A stretch of 64,000 nucleotides of DNA from Limnobacter parvus. GTDB taxonomy: Bacteria > Pseudomonadota > Gammaproteobacteria > Burkholderiales > Burkholderiaceae_B. The notes under the pieces are model-generated. The model made no database searches. It saw only the letters and a program-made list of their open reading frames with translations, and was not told the origin of the DNA. Every line of letters begins with the position of its first letter. Positions within the stretch are counted from its first letter, which is position 1. This document shows positions 28,581 to 36,799 of this stretch, in pieces. The DNA lies in contig NZ_JANKHG010000027.1 of assembly GCF_024623725.1 (NCBI RefSeq), positions 207,601 to 271,600 on the forward strand, written 5' to 3'. Position numbers and translations under genes: made by a program.

Positions 28581-29723
28581 ATGTTCACCACTTACTTCAA
28601 TCAAACCCACGAGGAAGCACGTCGCAATATTCGTCGCTTCGTCGAGCGACATATTCAACCCAACATCAATGAATGGGAGGAGGCCGGTACTTTCCCGCGC
28701 GAAATTTACAATTTGGCTGGCGAGGCGGGCATTCTTGCCATCGGTTATCCGGAAGAACTAGGTGGCAATTCCGAAGGCGATTATTTCATGAGCCTGGTGG
28801 CCACTGAAGAATTGTTGCGTGCTGGCTCCGGTGGTTTTTTCTCGAGCCTCATGTCGCACGGTATTGCCTTGCCGCCCATTGCCAAATGGGCCAGTGCTGA
28901 AATGAAAGCGCGCATTGTTCCCGAGGTGTTGAGTGGCGACAAAATTATCGCATTGGCAGTGACCGAACCGGGTGGTGGTTCAGACGTGGCCAACCTGAAA
29001 ACCCGTGCGGTGGATTGTGGCGACCACTACAAAGTGTCGGGTTCCAAAACCTACATTACCTCGGGCATACGTGCTGACTATTACACAGTGGCTGTGCGCA
29101 CAGGCGGCGATGGTTATGGTGGTATCAGCATGCTGTTGATGGAAAAGGGCATGCCCGGTTTCACCACAGGCCAGCCTTTGAAAAAAATGGGATGGTGGTG
29201 CAGCGACACAGCTGAACTATTCTTCGACAATGTGGTGGTGCCGAAATCAAATTTGATTGGCATTGAAAACGGTGGCTTCATGATGATCATGACCAATTTC
29301 GAGGCCGAGCGCTTGGGCCTGGCATGCTACTCAAATACTTTGTCGGAACTGGCTTTGAACGAAGCGCTGGCCTACGCCAAAAACCGCAGCACCTTTGGCA
29401 AGCCCTTGAGCAAACACCAGGTGATTCGCCACAAGCTGGCTGACATGGCCACACAGCTGGAAGCCAGCCGCGAATTCACTTACCGGGTTGCAGCCCGCAT
29501 GCAGGCAGGCAAACCCGCTTTGAAAGAAGTGTCGATGGCCAAAAACTTTGCCACCAAAACATCGGACTTTATTACCTATGAGGCCGTACAAATTTTTGGT
29601 GGCATGGGCTATATGCGTGAAAGTTTGGTGGAACGTTTGTACCGCGACAATCGTATTGCATCGATTGGCGGTGGCACTTATGAAATCATGAACGAAATTA
29701 TCGGCAAGCAGTTGGGCTTGTAA
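28581..29723 (+). CDS. Acyl-CoA dehydrogenase, long-chain/isovaleryl-like active-site layout
   Basis: FAD enzyme for the first beta-oxidation step, 380 residues. Signatures VTEPGGGSDVANLKT and FGKPLSKHQVIRHKLADMAT are clear, and it ends YRDNRIASIGGGTYEIMNEI. The usual YEGT catalytic Glu position reads GGGT, as in long-chain and isovaleryl-CoA dehydrogenases (GGTNEIM), where the base sits in an earlier helix; candidate Glu residues here are in SELALNEALAYAKNR. So substrate may be a long or branched acyl-CoA. Strong ribosome site AAGGTT; first of four genes 28581-33601 with tiny gaps or overlaps. Confidence 0.93.
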   Translation: MFTTYFNQTHEEARRNIRRFVERHIQPNINEWEEAGTFPREIYNLAGEAGILAIGYPEELGGNSEGDYFMSLVATEELLRAGSGGFFSSLMSHGIALPPIAKWASAEMKARIVPEVLSGDKIIALAVTEPGGGSDVANLKTRAVDCGDHYKVSGSKTYITSGIRADYYTVAVRTGGDGYGGISMLLMEKGMPGFTTGQPLKKMGWWCSDTAELFFDNVVVPKSNLIGIENGGFMMIMTNFEAERLGLACYSNTLSELALNEALAYAKNRSTFGKPLSKHQVIRHKLADMATQLEASREFTYRVAARMQAGKPALKEVSMAKNFATKTSDFITYEAVQIFGGMGYMRESLVERLYRDNRIASIGGGTYEIMNEIIGKQLGL

Positions 29724-29739
29724 AAAAGGAATAAACACC

Positions 29740-30621
29740 ATGTTGGCAGATTACCCCCTGAAGTATTTGGCTTTGCACTGGCCCAACATTCGGTCCATGG
29801 GCTGGGCAGCCATTCGCAATGCAACCCCCATCACCCGGCCTGGCACTTTGCCGCAACTTCCTGTGCACCACAGCATGCACGTGCCTGCACTCAACAATGA
29901 ATTGCTGGATCAATACGTGGCCTGGACAGGTGCGCCAGCCAATCGCTACAGCACAGAAATGCCAGCGCACTTTTGTAGCCATTGGGCCATGCCCATGTTG
30001 GCCAAGCTGGGCAGCCTTGCACCCTACAATTTGTTGTCGCTGTTGAATCAGGGTTTGCGCATGCAAATTCACTCGCCTCTGAAGCGCAGTGAGGCCATTT
30101 CGTTGCGCGGCAGCTTGATGGATGTTACTGACGATGGCGACAAAGTGCGTATTCACACGCGCGTGCAGGCCAGCAACCCCAAGGGTGAATTGGCCATGGT
30201 CATCGACAGTTATTCCACTGTGCCCCGCAGTAAACCGGCGGGCAAAAGCAAACCCGCCAAGCGCGATGAATTTGAATTCAACACCGCAGGCCACTGGAAT
30301 GCCGAGGAAGACGACGGCCTTGCATTCGCCATGCTGACCGGCGACTTCAACCCCATACACACCATCAAGGCTGTGGGCAAACGCACGCGCTTTAGAAGTT
30401 GTATTTTGCATGGCTTCGGGCAACTGGCCCGCACTTGGGAAGTGCTGCACAACGCAGGGCATTCAGTGGCCGATCTGGATGTGCGCTGGATCAAACCACT
30501 GCCTTTGCCCAACGCAGGCATACAGGTGCAAACCAGTACTCAAAAGGATTCTGAAGGTTACACACAGCTGCGTTTGGCTGCCGCAGATGGCACCCTGCAC
30601 ATGGTGGGGCGCTTCAAATGA
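29740..30621 (+). CDS. MaoC-like enoyl-CoA hydratase (hydratase 2 fold)
   Basis: 293 residues, double-hotdog size. The C-terminal half carries the hydratase-2 motif with its catalytic Asp/Asn/His: LTGDFNPIH followed by SCILHGFG. The N-terminal half is a degenerate hotdog. Expected reaction: hydration of trans-2-enoyl-CoA, typically to the (R)-3-hydroxyacyl-CoA, which is notable because no matching dehydrogenase lies in this operon. Good ribosome site AAGGAA; stop overlaps the thiolase-like gene (ATGA). Confidence 0.88.
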   Translation: MLADYPLKYLALHWPNIRSMGWAAIRNATPITRPGTLPQLPVHHSMHVPALNNELLDQYVAWTGAPANRYSTEMPAHFCSHWAMPMLAKLGSLAPYNLLSLLNQGLRMQIHSPLKRSEAISLRGSLMDVTDDGDKVRIHTRVQASNPKGELAMVIDSYSTVPRSKPAGKSKPAKRDEFEFNTAGHWNAEEDDGLAFAMLTGDFNPIHTIKAVGKRTRFRSCILHGFGQLARTWEVLHNAGHSVADLDVRWIKPLPLPNAGIQVQTSTQKDSEGYTQLRLAAADGTLHMVGRFK

Positions 30622-31913
30622 AGTCGATTCGAAAAGCAGTGATTGTCGATGGTGTGCGCACCCCCTTTCTCGATTCGGGTGGTGCGTATTCCCAGCTCAT
30701 GACCTATGAACTGGGTGGAAAAGCCATTGCAGGTTTGGTGAGCAAAACAGGCATTGATGCAAACCGCGTGAACATGGTGACCATGGGCACGGTGCTTCAT
30801 GAAATTGAAACCTCGAATGTGGCCCGTGAAAGCATGTTGAGCGCTGGCTTGCCAGCCACAATTCCTGCATACACCACCTCGATGGCCGGCTTGTCGGCCA
30901 GCGTGGGTTTCGCCAATTTGTGCGACATGATTGCTCTGGGTCGAATTGATGTGGGCATAGCGGCGGGTGTGGAAAGTTTCTCCGACATTCCAATTCGCTA
31001 CTCGCAAAAAATTCGGCGTGCAGCCATGAAGGTGCGGCAAGATTCTTCCGCAAAAAACATATTGAAGAATTTGGCCAGCCTTCGCCCAGCTGATTTGAAA
31101 CCCGAGATGCCCACCGGCACCGACTTCACCACCCGCAAAACCATGGGTGTGTGCGCCGAACAAATGGTGCAAAAGTTCAAGGTAAGCCGCGAAGATTGCG
31201 ATGCATTCACGGCGCGCAGCCACCAGTTGGCCATTGAGGCACTGAACCAAGGTTATTTTGAGGGCACCATTATTCCGGTTCAGGTGCCCGGCTTTGAACA
31301 TCCCATTACATCGGATAACACGCCTCGCAAAGACAGTAATATTCAAAAGCTGTCCACCATGCGAACCATTTTCCGAAAAGACGGCGTAATCACCGCAGCC
31401 GGTTCTTCCCGCTTCACGGACGGCTCTGCCGCCTTGTTGGTCACCAGCCTGGAAGCTGCAAACAACATGGGTCTACAGCCCCTGGCCGAGGTGGTGGATT
31501 ATGAATTGGCCGCGGTGAAAAGCCTGGAAGAAGAAATGTTGCTGGGGCCGGCAGTGTCCATTCCCAAGTTGCTCGCAAGAAACAAGCTCAGCATGGCCGA
31601 CATTGATGTGTGGGAACTTCACGAAGCCTTCGCCGCTCAAATTCTCGTGAACATCGCTTGCATGCAGCGCAGCGAGTTTGCAGACGAGTATTACAAGGGC
31701 CAGGTGCCGGGCGAACTGCCAATCGACAAGTTGAACACTTGGGGCGGCTCACTTTCCTTGGGCAATCCATTTGCAGCCACGGGCATTCGCTTGCTCACCA
31801 CCGCAGCCCGCAGGTTGCAAGTGGAAAACAAGCGATACGCGGTAGTATCTAGTTGTGCCGGTGGAGGTTTGGGAGCGGCAATACTTATAAAAAACATGGA
31901 GACAAACACATGA
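30618..31913 (+). CDS. Thiolase-fold protein lacking the nucleophilic Cys and GHP His
   Basis: 431 residues, closest in pattern to FadI/HADHB-type acetyl-CoA acyltransferases (TWGGSLSLG, WELHEAFAAQIL, VVSSCAGGGLGAA). In active FadI the nucleophile lies in a CATS/CGSG-type motif; here that place reads TTSMAGLSAS, with Gly91 (codon 30888-30890) at the Cys position. The His of GHPFGATG is Asn383 (GNPFAATG, codon 31764-31766). The C-terminal Cys413 and the HEAFA His remain. Normal Claisen thiolysis is therefore not expected. It may have another chemistry (for example aldolase, as in Ltp2-type thiolase relatives) or a structural role. Overlaps both neighbours by four bases. Confidence 0.9.
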   Translation: MKSIRKAVIVDGVRTPFLDSGGAYSQLMTYELGGKAIAGLVSKTGIDANRVNMVTMGTVLHEIETSNVARESMLSAGLPATIPAYTTSMAGLSASVGFANLCDMIALGRIDVGIAAGVESFSDIPIRYSQKIRRAAMKVRQDSSAKNILKNLASLRPADLKPEMPTGTDFTTRKTMGVCAEQMVQKFKVSREDCDAFTARSHQLAIEALNQGYFEGTIIPVQVPGFEHPITSDNTPRKDSNIQKLSTMRTIFRKDGVITAAGSSRFTDGSAALLVTSLEAANNMGLQPLAEVVDYELAAVKSLEEEMLLGPAVSIPKLLARNKLSMADIDVWELHEAFAAQILVNIACMQRSEFADEYYKGQVPGELPIDKLNTWGGSLSLGNPFAATGIRLLTTAARRLQVENKRYAVVSSCAGGGLGAAILIKNMETNT

Positions 31914-33601
31914 GCGCAGCGCATTACGAGAAATTCGAAACCCTGCTGGATTGCCTGGACCATTGGGCGGCCAACCAACCCAACAAGGTTTACTTCACTC
32001 AGCCTTTCTCGGCCGAGAAAACCGTGGATTACACCTGGGCCCAGGTGGCTGACCAAGTAAATCGCATGGCTGCGTATTTGCAATCACTGAATCTGCCCGA
32101 GAAAACCCACATCGGCATTCTGGGTAAAAACAGCGCCCACTGGATCATAGCCGACTTGGCCATTTGGCGGGCAGGGCATGTGTCCATTCCCCTGTACCCC
32201 ACGCTGAATGCTGAAACTGCTGAATATGTGCTGGAAAACAGCGACTCGAAAATGATCTTCATCGGCAAGATGGATGAATTGTGGCGCGTGGTCGAAAAGG
32301 GCATTCCCACCGACATGCCCACCATCACCTTGCCCTTGGCGCCGCAACTGGCCCATGCCAAAAAATGGGACGACATTGTGGCTGCCACCGCACCCACTCA
32401 GAACCCCGTGAAGCGCAGCAAAGATGAAATGGCCACCATGCTTTACACCTCGGGCAGTACCGGCAAACCCAAGGGTGTGATGATTTCTTTCAATGCCATG
32501 ATCAGCGCGCTGCGCGGTACATCGAAAGTCATGAGCTTCAGCAACACCGACCGAATGATTTCCTACCTGCCATTGGCCCATGCGGCTGAACGTGCCATTC
32601 TGGAAACTGGCTCGCTGTTCTATGGCTTTCATGTGTACTTCTCGTTCGGGCTCGACAGCTTTATTCAAGATTTGCAACGCGCACGCCCAACCCTGTTTTT
32701 CTCGGTGCCGCGTTTGTGGACCAAGTTTTACAACGGCATTTGCGGAAAAATTCCGTTGGGTGTGCAGCATGTTATTTTCCGCATTCCAATTCTTTCCGGT
32801 TTATTCAAAAAGTTCTTGCTGAAGAAACTGGGCTTGTCGGAAGTGCGAATGGCCCTCAGCGGTTCCGCTCCGTTAGCGCCCGCCTTGATGTCGTGGTATC
32901 GCAACCTGGGCCTTGATTTGCTGGAAGGTTATGCCATGAGCGAAAACTTCGCCTATTCGCATTGCAGCTTGCCCGGCAAAGTGCGCGTGGGTTACGTGGG
33001 CAACACCTACCCAGGCGTGGAATGCAAAATTTCTGATGTGGGCGAAGTGCTGGTGAAAAGCCCATGCAACATGATGGGCTATTACAAAAACCCGGAACTC
33101 ACCGCGCAGTCTTATACCGAAGACGGATTTCTGAAAACAGGCGACATGGGCGTGATCGACGAACAAGGTCGATTGAAAATTACAGGCCGCGTGAAAGAGT
33201 TGTTTAAAACCAGCAAGGGCAAATACATTGCACCTGTGCCGATTGAGAACCGCTTGAATGGCCATGAGTTGATTGAAGCGGTGTGTGTAACTGGGCCTTC
33301 ATTTTCACAGCCATTTGCTTTGGTCATGTTGCCGCTTGAAGAACACAAACAAGTGGAGCAAAACCCCAATGGAGCGGCACGGGTTGAAAGTGAAATGACC
33401 GAACTACTGAACCATGTGAATGGTCAGCTTGAGGCCCATGAAAAGCTGAGCTGCATTGTGGTGGTGAAAGACTTGTGGAGCATGGAAAACGGCTTCCTGA
33501 CCCCCACCATGAAGATCAAGCGCAATGTGATTGAGGCCAATTACTTGCCAAAGGCAGAAGGCTGGGTTGCCCTGAAAAAACCTGTGGTGATTGAGCAGTA
33601 A
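31910..33601 (+). CDS. Long-chain acyl-CoA synthetase (AMP-forming)
   Basis: 563 residues from ATG 31910, which overlaps the thiolase-like stop (ATGA). ANL superfamily: P-loop MLYTSGSTGKPKGVMI, adenylate motif LLEGYAMSENFAYSH, hinge TGDMGVIDEQGRLKITGRVKE and lysine-bearing end LTPTMKIKRN. It activates free fatty acid with ATP and CoA at the membrane. The second motif (EGYAMSE) differs from the FadD EGYGLTE type and is closer to the long-chain FACS/bubblegum group. Last gene of the operon, followed by a strong terminator. Confidence 0.94.
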   Translation: MSAAHYEKFETLLDCLDHWAANQPNKVYFTQPFSAEKTVDYTWAQVADQVNRMAAYLQSLNLPEKTHIGILGKNSAHWIIADLAIWRAGHVSIPLYPTLNAETAEYVLENSDSKMIFIGKMDELWRVVEKGIPTDMPTITLPLAPQLAHAKKWDDIVAATAPTQNPVKRSKDEMATMLYTSGSTGKPKGVMISFNAMISALRGTSKVMSFSNTDRMISYLPLAHAAERAILETGSLFYGFHVYFSFGLDSFIQDLQRARPTLFFSVPRLWTKFYNGICGKIPLGVQHVIFRIPILSGLFKKFLLKKLGLSEVRMALSGSAPLAPALMSWYRNLGLDLLEGYAMSENFAYSHCSLPGKVRVGYVGNTYPGVECKISDVGEVLVKSPCNMMGYYKNPELTAQSYTEDGFLKTGDMGVIDEQGRLKITGRVKELFKTSKGKYIAPVPIENRLNGHELIEAVCVTGPSFSQPFALVMLPLEEHKQVEQNPNGAARVESEMTELLNHVNGQLEAHEKLSCIVVVKDLWSMENGFLTPTMKIKRNVIEANYLPKAEGWVALKKPVVIEQ

Positions 33602-33620
33602 GAATCAATGAAGTGTCCAA

Positions 33621-33651
33621 AAAAAAGCCCGGATCTCTCCGGGCTTTTTTT
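33621..33651. terminator. Strong bidirectional rho-independent terminator
   Basis: Perfect 13-bp stem: AAAAAAGCCCGGA at 33621-33633, 4-base loop, TCCGGGCTTTTTT at 33638-33650. T-run on the plus strand and A-run before the stem give termination in both directions, serving the acyl-CoA ligase gene and the convergent pirin gene. Confidence 0.95.
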
Positions 33652-34504
33652 ACGCCAGCGTGCCTTCCCTGAAATCTTGCAAGGCCTGTCGAATTTCCTG
33701 TTCGGTGTTCATCACAAACGGGCCGTACTGCGCAATTGGTTCATTCAACGGTTTGCCTGCAATCAGCAAAGCCTTGGCATCGGCACTTGCTTCAATCACT
33801 ACGCCATCGCCAACATTGTTCAAAATCGCCATGCGCTTGTCGCCCACCATTTGGCCGCCCACCTTCACTTCGCCACGGTAAACAAACACCACGGCATTGT
33901 GAGTTGCAGGCAAAGTTTGTTCGAATTGCGTGCTGGCAGGCAAATGCAAATCAAGGTACAGCGGTTCGGTGCCTTCACGGCTTACCGCACCTTCTACGCC
34001 GTGGCTGCTGCCCGCAATCACGGTGACCGCCACACCTTCTGGCGTGGTGAACTGGGGCAGGTCGGTGTTCTTGAAATCGCGATACCAGGGCGTGCACATT
34101 TTGTCTTTTGCGGGCAGGTTCAACCACAGCTGAAAGCCTTCCATCACGCCTTCTTCCTGTTGCGGAATTTCGGAATGAAATACACCGCGCCCTGCAGTCA
34201 TCCATTGCACGCCGCCGTTTTCTAGCAAGCCTTTGTTTCCCTTGCTGTCTTCGTGAAGCATGCGCCCGGCAATCATGTAGGTAATGGTTTCAAACCCGCG
34301 GTGCGGGTGGTTTGGGAAGCCCGCAATGTAGTCGTCAGGGTTGTCGCTGCCAAAATTGTCCAGCATCAAAAACGGATCAAGCCTGCGCTGCAGGTTTTGG
34401 GTAATCACGCGGGTCAGCTTCACTCCAGCGCCATCTGATGTGGCTTGGCCAGTAATTACATGTTCTACCGAGCGGGGGTCTTTTACACTTGCGGTTGCGT
34501 TCAT
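33650..34504 (-). CDS. Pirin-family protein
   Basis: 284-residue bicupin. Metal-binding motif HPHRGFETITYMIAG (two His), then MTAGRGVFHSE with further His/Glu ligands, all in the N-terminal cupin, as in quercetinase-active pirins such as YhhW. Known members bind Fe or other divalent metal and some open quercetin-like flavonols; others act as redox-sensing co-regulators. No operon partner. The stop codon sits inside the shared terminator. Confidence 0.92.
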   Translation of the reverse strand: MNATASVKDPRSVEHVITGQATSDGAGVKLTRVITQNLQRRLDPFLMLDNFGSDNPDDYIAGFPNHPHRGFETITYMIAGRMLHEDSKGNKGLLENGGVQWMTAGRGVFHSEIPQQEEGVMEGFQLWLNLPAKDKMCTPWYRDFKNTDLPQFTTPEGVAVTVIAGSSHGVEGAVSREGTEPLYLDLHLPASTQFEQTLPATHNAVVFVYRGEVKVGGQMVGDKRMAILNNVGDGVVIEASADAKALLIAGKPLNEPIAQYGPFVMNTEQEIRQALQDFREGTLA

Positions 34505-34665
34505 GGGTACCTCGAAATGAACTGGTCAATACCCTTATTTTACCGCAGTAGAGCAAGGCAATATTGCTCGTAGAAACAAACACTTCCGAAAATACCTATA
34601 CAAATTATATTGCGCTGCAAAAGAATTAGTGCAATTGAATCAAGGGTTTGCCCTGTTTCAAAAAA

Positions 34666-34679
34666 CAAACGATCGTTTG
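34666..34679. promoter_or_regulatory. 14-bp perfect palindrome (candidate TetR-type operator)
   Basis: CAAACGATCGTTTG, in the 292-base AT-rich gap between pirin and the di-iron-like gene at 34797; 117 bases before that start. The size and form suit a TetR-family repressor. No such regulator gene is adjacent. The rest of the gap contains no reading frame I would support. Confidence 0.45.
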
Positions 34680-34796
34680 AAATTTAGAGTGTTTTTCTAA
34701 CGTTTACAGTTGTTAATGCCGTAAATGATTGTTACAGTCGTCAGTGTCAATGTTTGTGTTGAATTACAAAAACAGCCGTAACCAAAGGAGTACACC

Positions 34797-35711
34797 ATGA
34801 AAGTCATTCCAGTGCGCCGCGACGTAAAAATCAATCTTGATGAGTCTCGCATCAACAACTGGCACGAAGCCGGTGAGCACGTCACCCACTTCTTCAACGC
34901 CTTGTCTGTGCTGTTTCCCGCCGGCGAGCGTTTGTTCATGGACTCTGTGCGTGCTTACAAAGACCAGGTAAACGACCCTGACTTGAAAAAGGCCATCACC
35001 GCATTCATCGGCCAGGAAGCGCTGCACAGCCGCGAGCACGAGGAATACAACGAGATGATGGACCGCAGTGGTGTACCCGCCCTGAAGCTGGACAAAATGC
35101 TGTGGAGCTTGCTGGGTGGTTTGCAAAAAGGGCTGGGCAAAAAGTTGTCGCTGGCTGGCACCATTGCGCTGGAACATTACACCGCCATCATGGCCGACGC
35201 CGTGTTAAAAGATCCAAAAGTAACTGGTGAAAAGTCAGACGAAGGCTTCAAGCAAATGTGGCAGTGGCACGCCTATGAAGAAACCGAACACAAAGCCGTG
35301 GCTTACGATGTATGGAATACCGTGGTTCCCGACAACGTGTACAACCGCTTCATTCGCCGCTTCGGCATGGTGTTGGCCACCGTTATTTTCTGGCCCGTCA
35401 TTATGTACTTCCATGCACGCCTGGTATTTGCCGACCCCAACACCAAGGGCAAGCACCTGAAAGGTTACAAGGCCGTTGCCAAATTGTTGCTGGGCAAGGA
35501 AGGCATTTTCCGCAACGCGATGAGCGATTTTTTCGACTACTTCCGCGCCGACTTCCACCCCTGGGACCACGACAACAGCCACTTCATGAACGACATCGAC
35601 GCGTTTGTGGAGAAGGTGAACCAAGCCATGCGCAACCCCAACCCCGAAGTGAAAAAAGCCGTGCGTGCACGCATGAGCAAAGCAGTGGTGAAGGCACCAG
35701 TGGCTGCGTAA
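34797..35711 (+). CDS. PF10118-type predicted metal-dependent hydrolase (ferritin-like di-iron motifs)
   Basis: 304 residues, strongly helical. Pairs of Glu/His in the pattern of a di-iron four-helix bundle are visible: FIGQEALHSREHEEYN, ALEHYTAIMADAV and WHAYEETEHKAVAYDV. The family is annotated as metal-dependent hydrolase, but the motif spacing looks more like an oxidase or oxygenase; the true reaction is unknown. A hydrophobic stretch VLATVIFWPVIMYFHARLV suggests membrane association. Ribosome site AAAGGAG. Palindrome upstream and terminator downstream make it a single-gene unit. Confidence 0.85.
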   Translation: MKVIPVRRDVKINLDESRINNWHEAGEHVTHFFNALSVLFPAGERLFMDSVRAYKDQVNDPDLKKAITAFIGQEALHSREHEEYNEMMDRSGVPALKLDKMLWSLLGGLQKGLGKKLSLAGTIALEHYTAIMADAVLKDPKVTGEKSDEGFKQMWQWHAYEETEHKAVAYDVWNTVVPDNVYNRFIRRFGMVLATVIFWPVIMYFHARLVFADPNTKGKHLKGYKAVAKLLLGKEGIFRNAMSDFFDYFRADFHPWDHDNSHFMNDIDAFVEKVNQAMRNPNPEVKKAVRARMSKAVVKAPVAA

Positions 35712-35733
35712 AAGCAATAATTTGGAGTTCTTG

Positions 35734-35768
35734 AAGCCGGACCATTCGTAGCGGGGTGGTCCGGCTTT
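35734..35768 (+). terminator. Rho-independent terminator
   Basis: AAGCCGGACCA at 35734-35744 pairs with TGGTCCGGCTT at 35757-35767, followed by TT. Marks the left edge of the accessory stretch; 35769-36084 holds no gene I can support. Confidence 0.88.
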
Positions 35769-36084
35769 TCGCATTTTTATGCGCGTAAAAATGTTGGGGT
35801 TTGCTGATACTGGATGACATTGGCGAGTGCCCACGCGAAACCTTTTCAACTTGACATCACCAAATTCGCACCGCATAAAGCCATCGAGCAAGTGGTCATG
35901 ACGCCCCTCAAATACGGGGTGGCGCATAGTATTCTGTGGCGAACAACTAGGGTAGACAAGGCTTTCAGGCCTTGCTTATGTCGAAATAAAAAAAACATGG
36001 AAGCACGTTAGCGTTATTCGCAACGAGGTTGTTGGCCATCAGACACTCAAGCGAACAAAAATTGAATCTCACAAGATTGCCGGG

Positions 36085-36255
36085 ATGAGCTTTGAGGATA
36101 TACGGGGCCTGTTCAAATCGTGTCAGTATCTGCTGTTTCGGATTGGTAGTGAGTTCCAAGACACACATGTTGTTTTCAATCTCAAGGGTGCAGATTCGTT
36201 CGACAATTTGATCACGGATTTGCGCTCTGCCAGTTCATTCAAGCAGGCGCTTTAG
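36085..36255 (+). CDS. Short hypothetical ORF, cassette-like, possibly an N-terminally truncated gene
   Basis: 56 residues from ATG 36085; the frame stays open upstream to about 35956 with no start codon, adding protein-like sequence (NEVVGHQTLKRTKIESHKIA), so the true N-terminus was probably lost. No family recognised. The stop lies inside an attC-like element (36224-36281), as usual for integron gene cassettes. Confidence 0.4.
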   Translation: MSFEDIRGLFKSCQYLLFRIGSEFQDTHVVFNLKGADSFDNLITDLRSASSFKQAL

Positions 36256-36281
36256 GCGCGGCTTAACTAAGGCGTTAGAGC
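36224..36281. repeat. Integron attC-like (59-base-element-like) site
   Basis: The right end reads GCGGCTTAACTAAGGCGTT followed by AGAGC, almost the classic right half of aadA-type attC sites (L' box then GTTAGA core). The left end GCTCTGCC AGTTCATTCAAGC pairs with it (GCTCT with AGAGC, CAAGC with GCTTA), giving an imperfect dyad of about 58 bases, but its R'' core is degenerate. The predicted crossover G/TTAGAG is 36274. A reading frame starts 9 bases later, typical of cassettes. No integrase is in the window. Confidence 0.6.
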
Positions 36282-36289
36282 ACCCCCAA

Positions 36290-36721
36290 ATGAGTTTTGG
36301 ATACTTTTACGAAATAAAGGTTAGTGCGCGTGAGCACCTTGTCGGCTGCACTACCAAAAGCGAGTGGTACAAAGCTTTGGGTGGGCTCAATCTCGAGGAC
36401 TGTCCATCGTGCAGGGGCGAGCAATCGTTCCCCGGCTGGGAGTTGGCACTTGGAGGTCTCTCTGGACCTCTGGCGCGAATGTTTGAAGGCGATCTTCGCG
36501 CCCAGCGAAATGAGTTTGATGATCCAGATGCAGTGTTTCTTGGATCGGATCTTGTGAAATTAATCGCGGCGGACATTGACAGCAGGGGGCGCACGTTCTT
36601 CGAGTGTTTGCTTCGGCAGAGAGGAAACGAGGCCGACATCTGGCTATTCGAACCCATGCGGCTCTTTTTTGCGGGAGCCTCCAGCAGGCACAATGCGATA
36701 GTCGTCTTGTGGGGTGGGTGA
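36290..36721 (+). CDS. Hypothetical protein, probable gene-cassette ORF
   Basis: 143 residues, no recognised family. It contains a CPSCRGE segment (two Cys) and FECLLRQRG, with a mostly amphipathic composition and no signal peptide. The ATG lies 16 bases from the attC-like crossover point, the usual layout of an integron cassette. Ends 78 bases before a truncated C39-like ORF with no attC-like site between, so both may belong to one cassette. Confidence 0.55.
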   Translation: MSFGYFYEIKVSAREHLVGCTTKSEWYKALGGLNLEDCPSCRGEQSFPGWELALGGLSGPLARMFEGDLRAQRNEFDDPDAVFLGSDLVKLIAADIDSRGRTFFECLLRQRGNEADIWLFEPMRLFFAGASSRHNAIVVLWGG

Positions 36722-36799
36722 GGATGTCCAGGATTGTGCTCGCGCTGCGCGTATCCTGTGCCTGACCACCGCTGACCTCAAACGTGAATTTGTAAAGAT

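Noticed and set aside
35814..36011. 65-codon reading frame left of the attC-like site
   Set aside because: No ribosome site and no family pattern; basic, unstructured end; likely chance.
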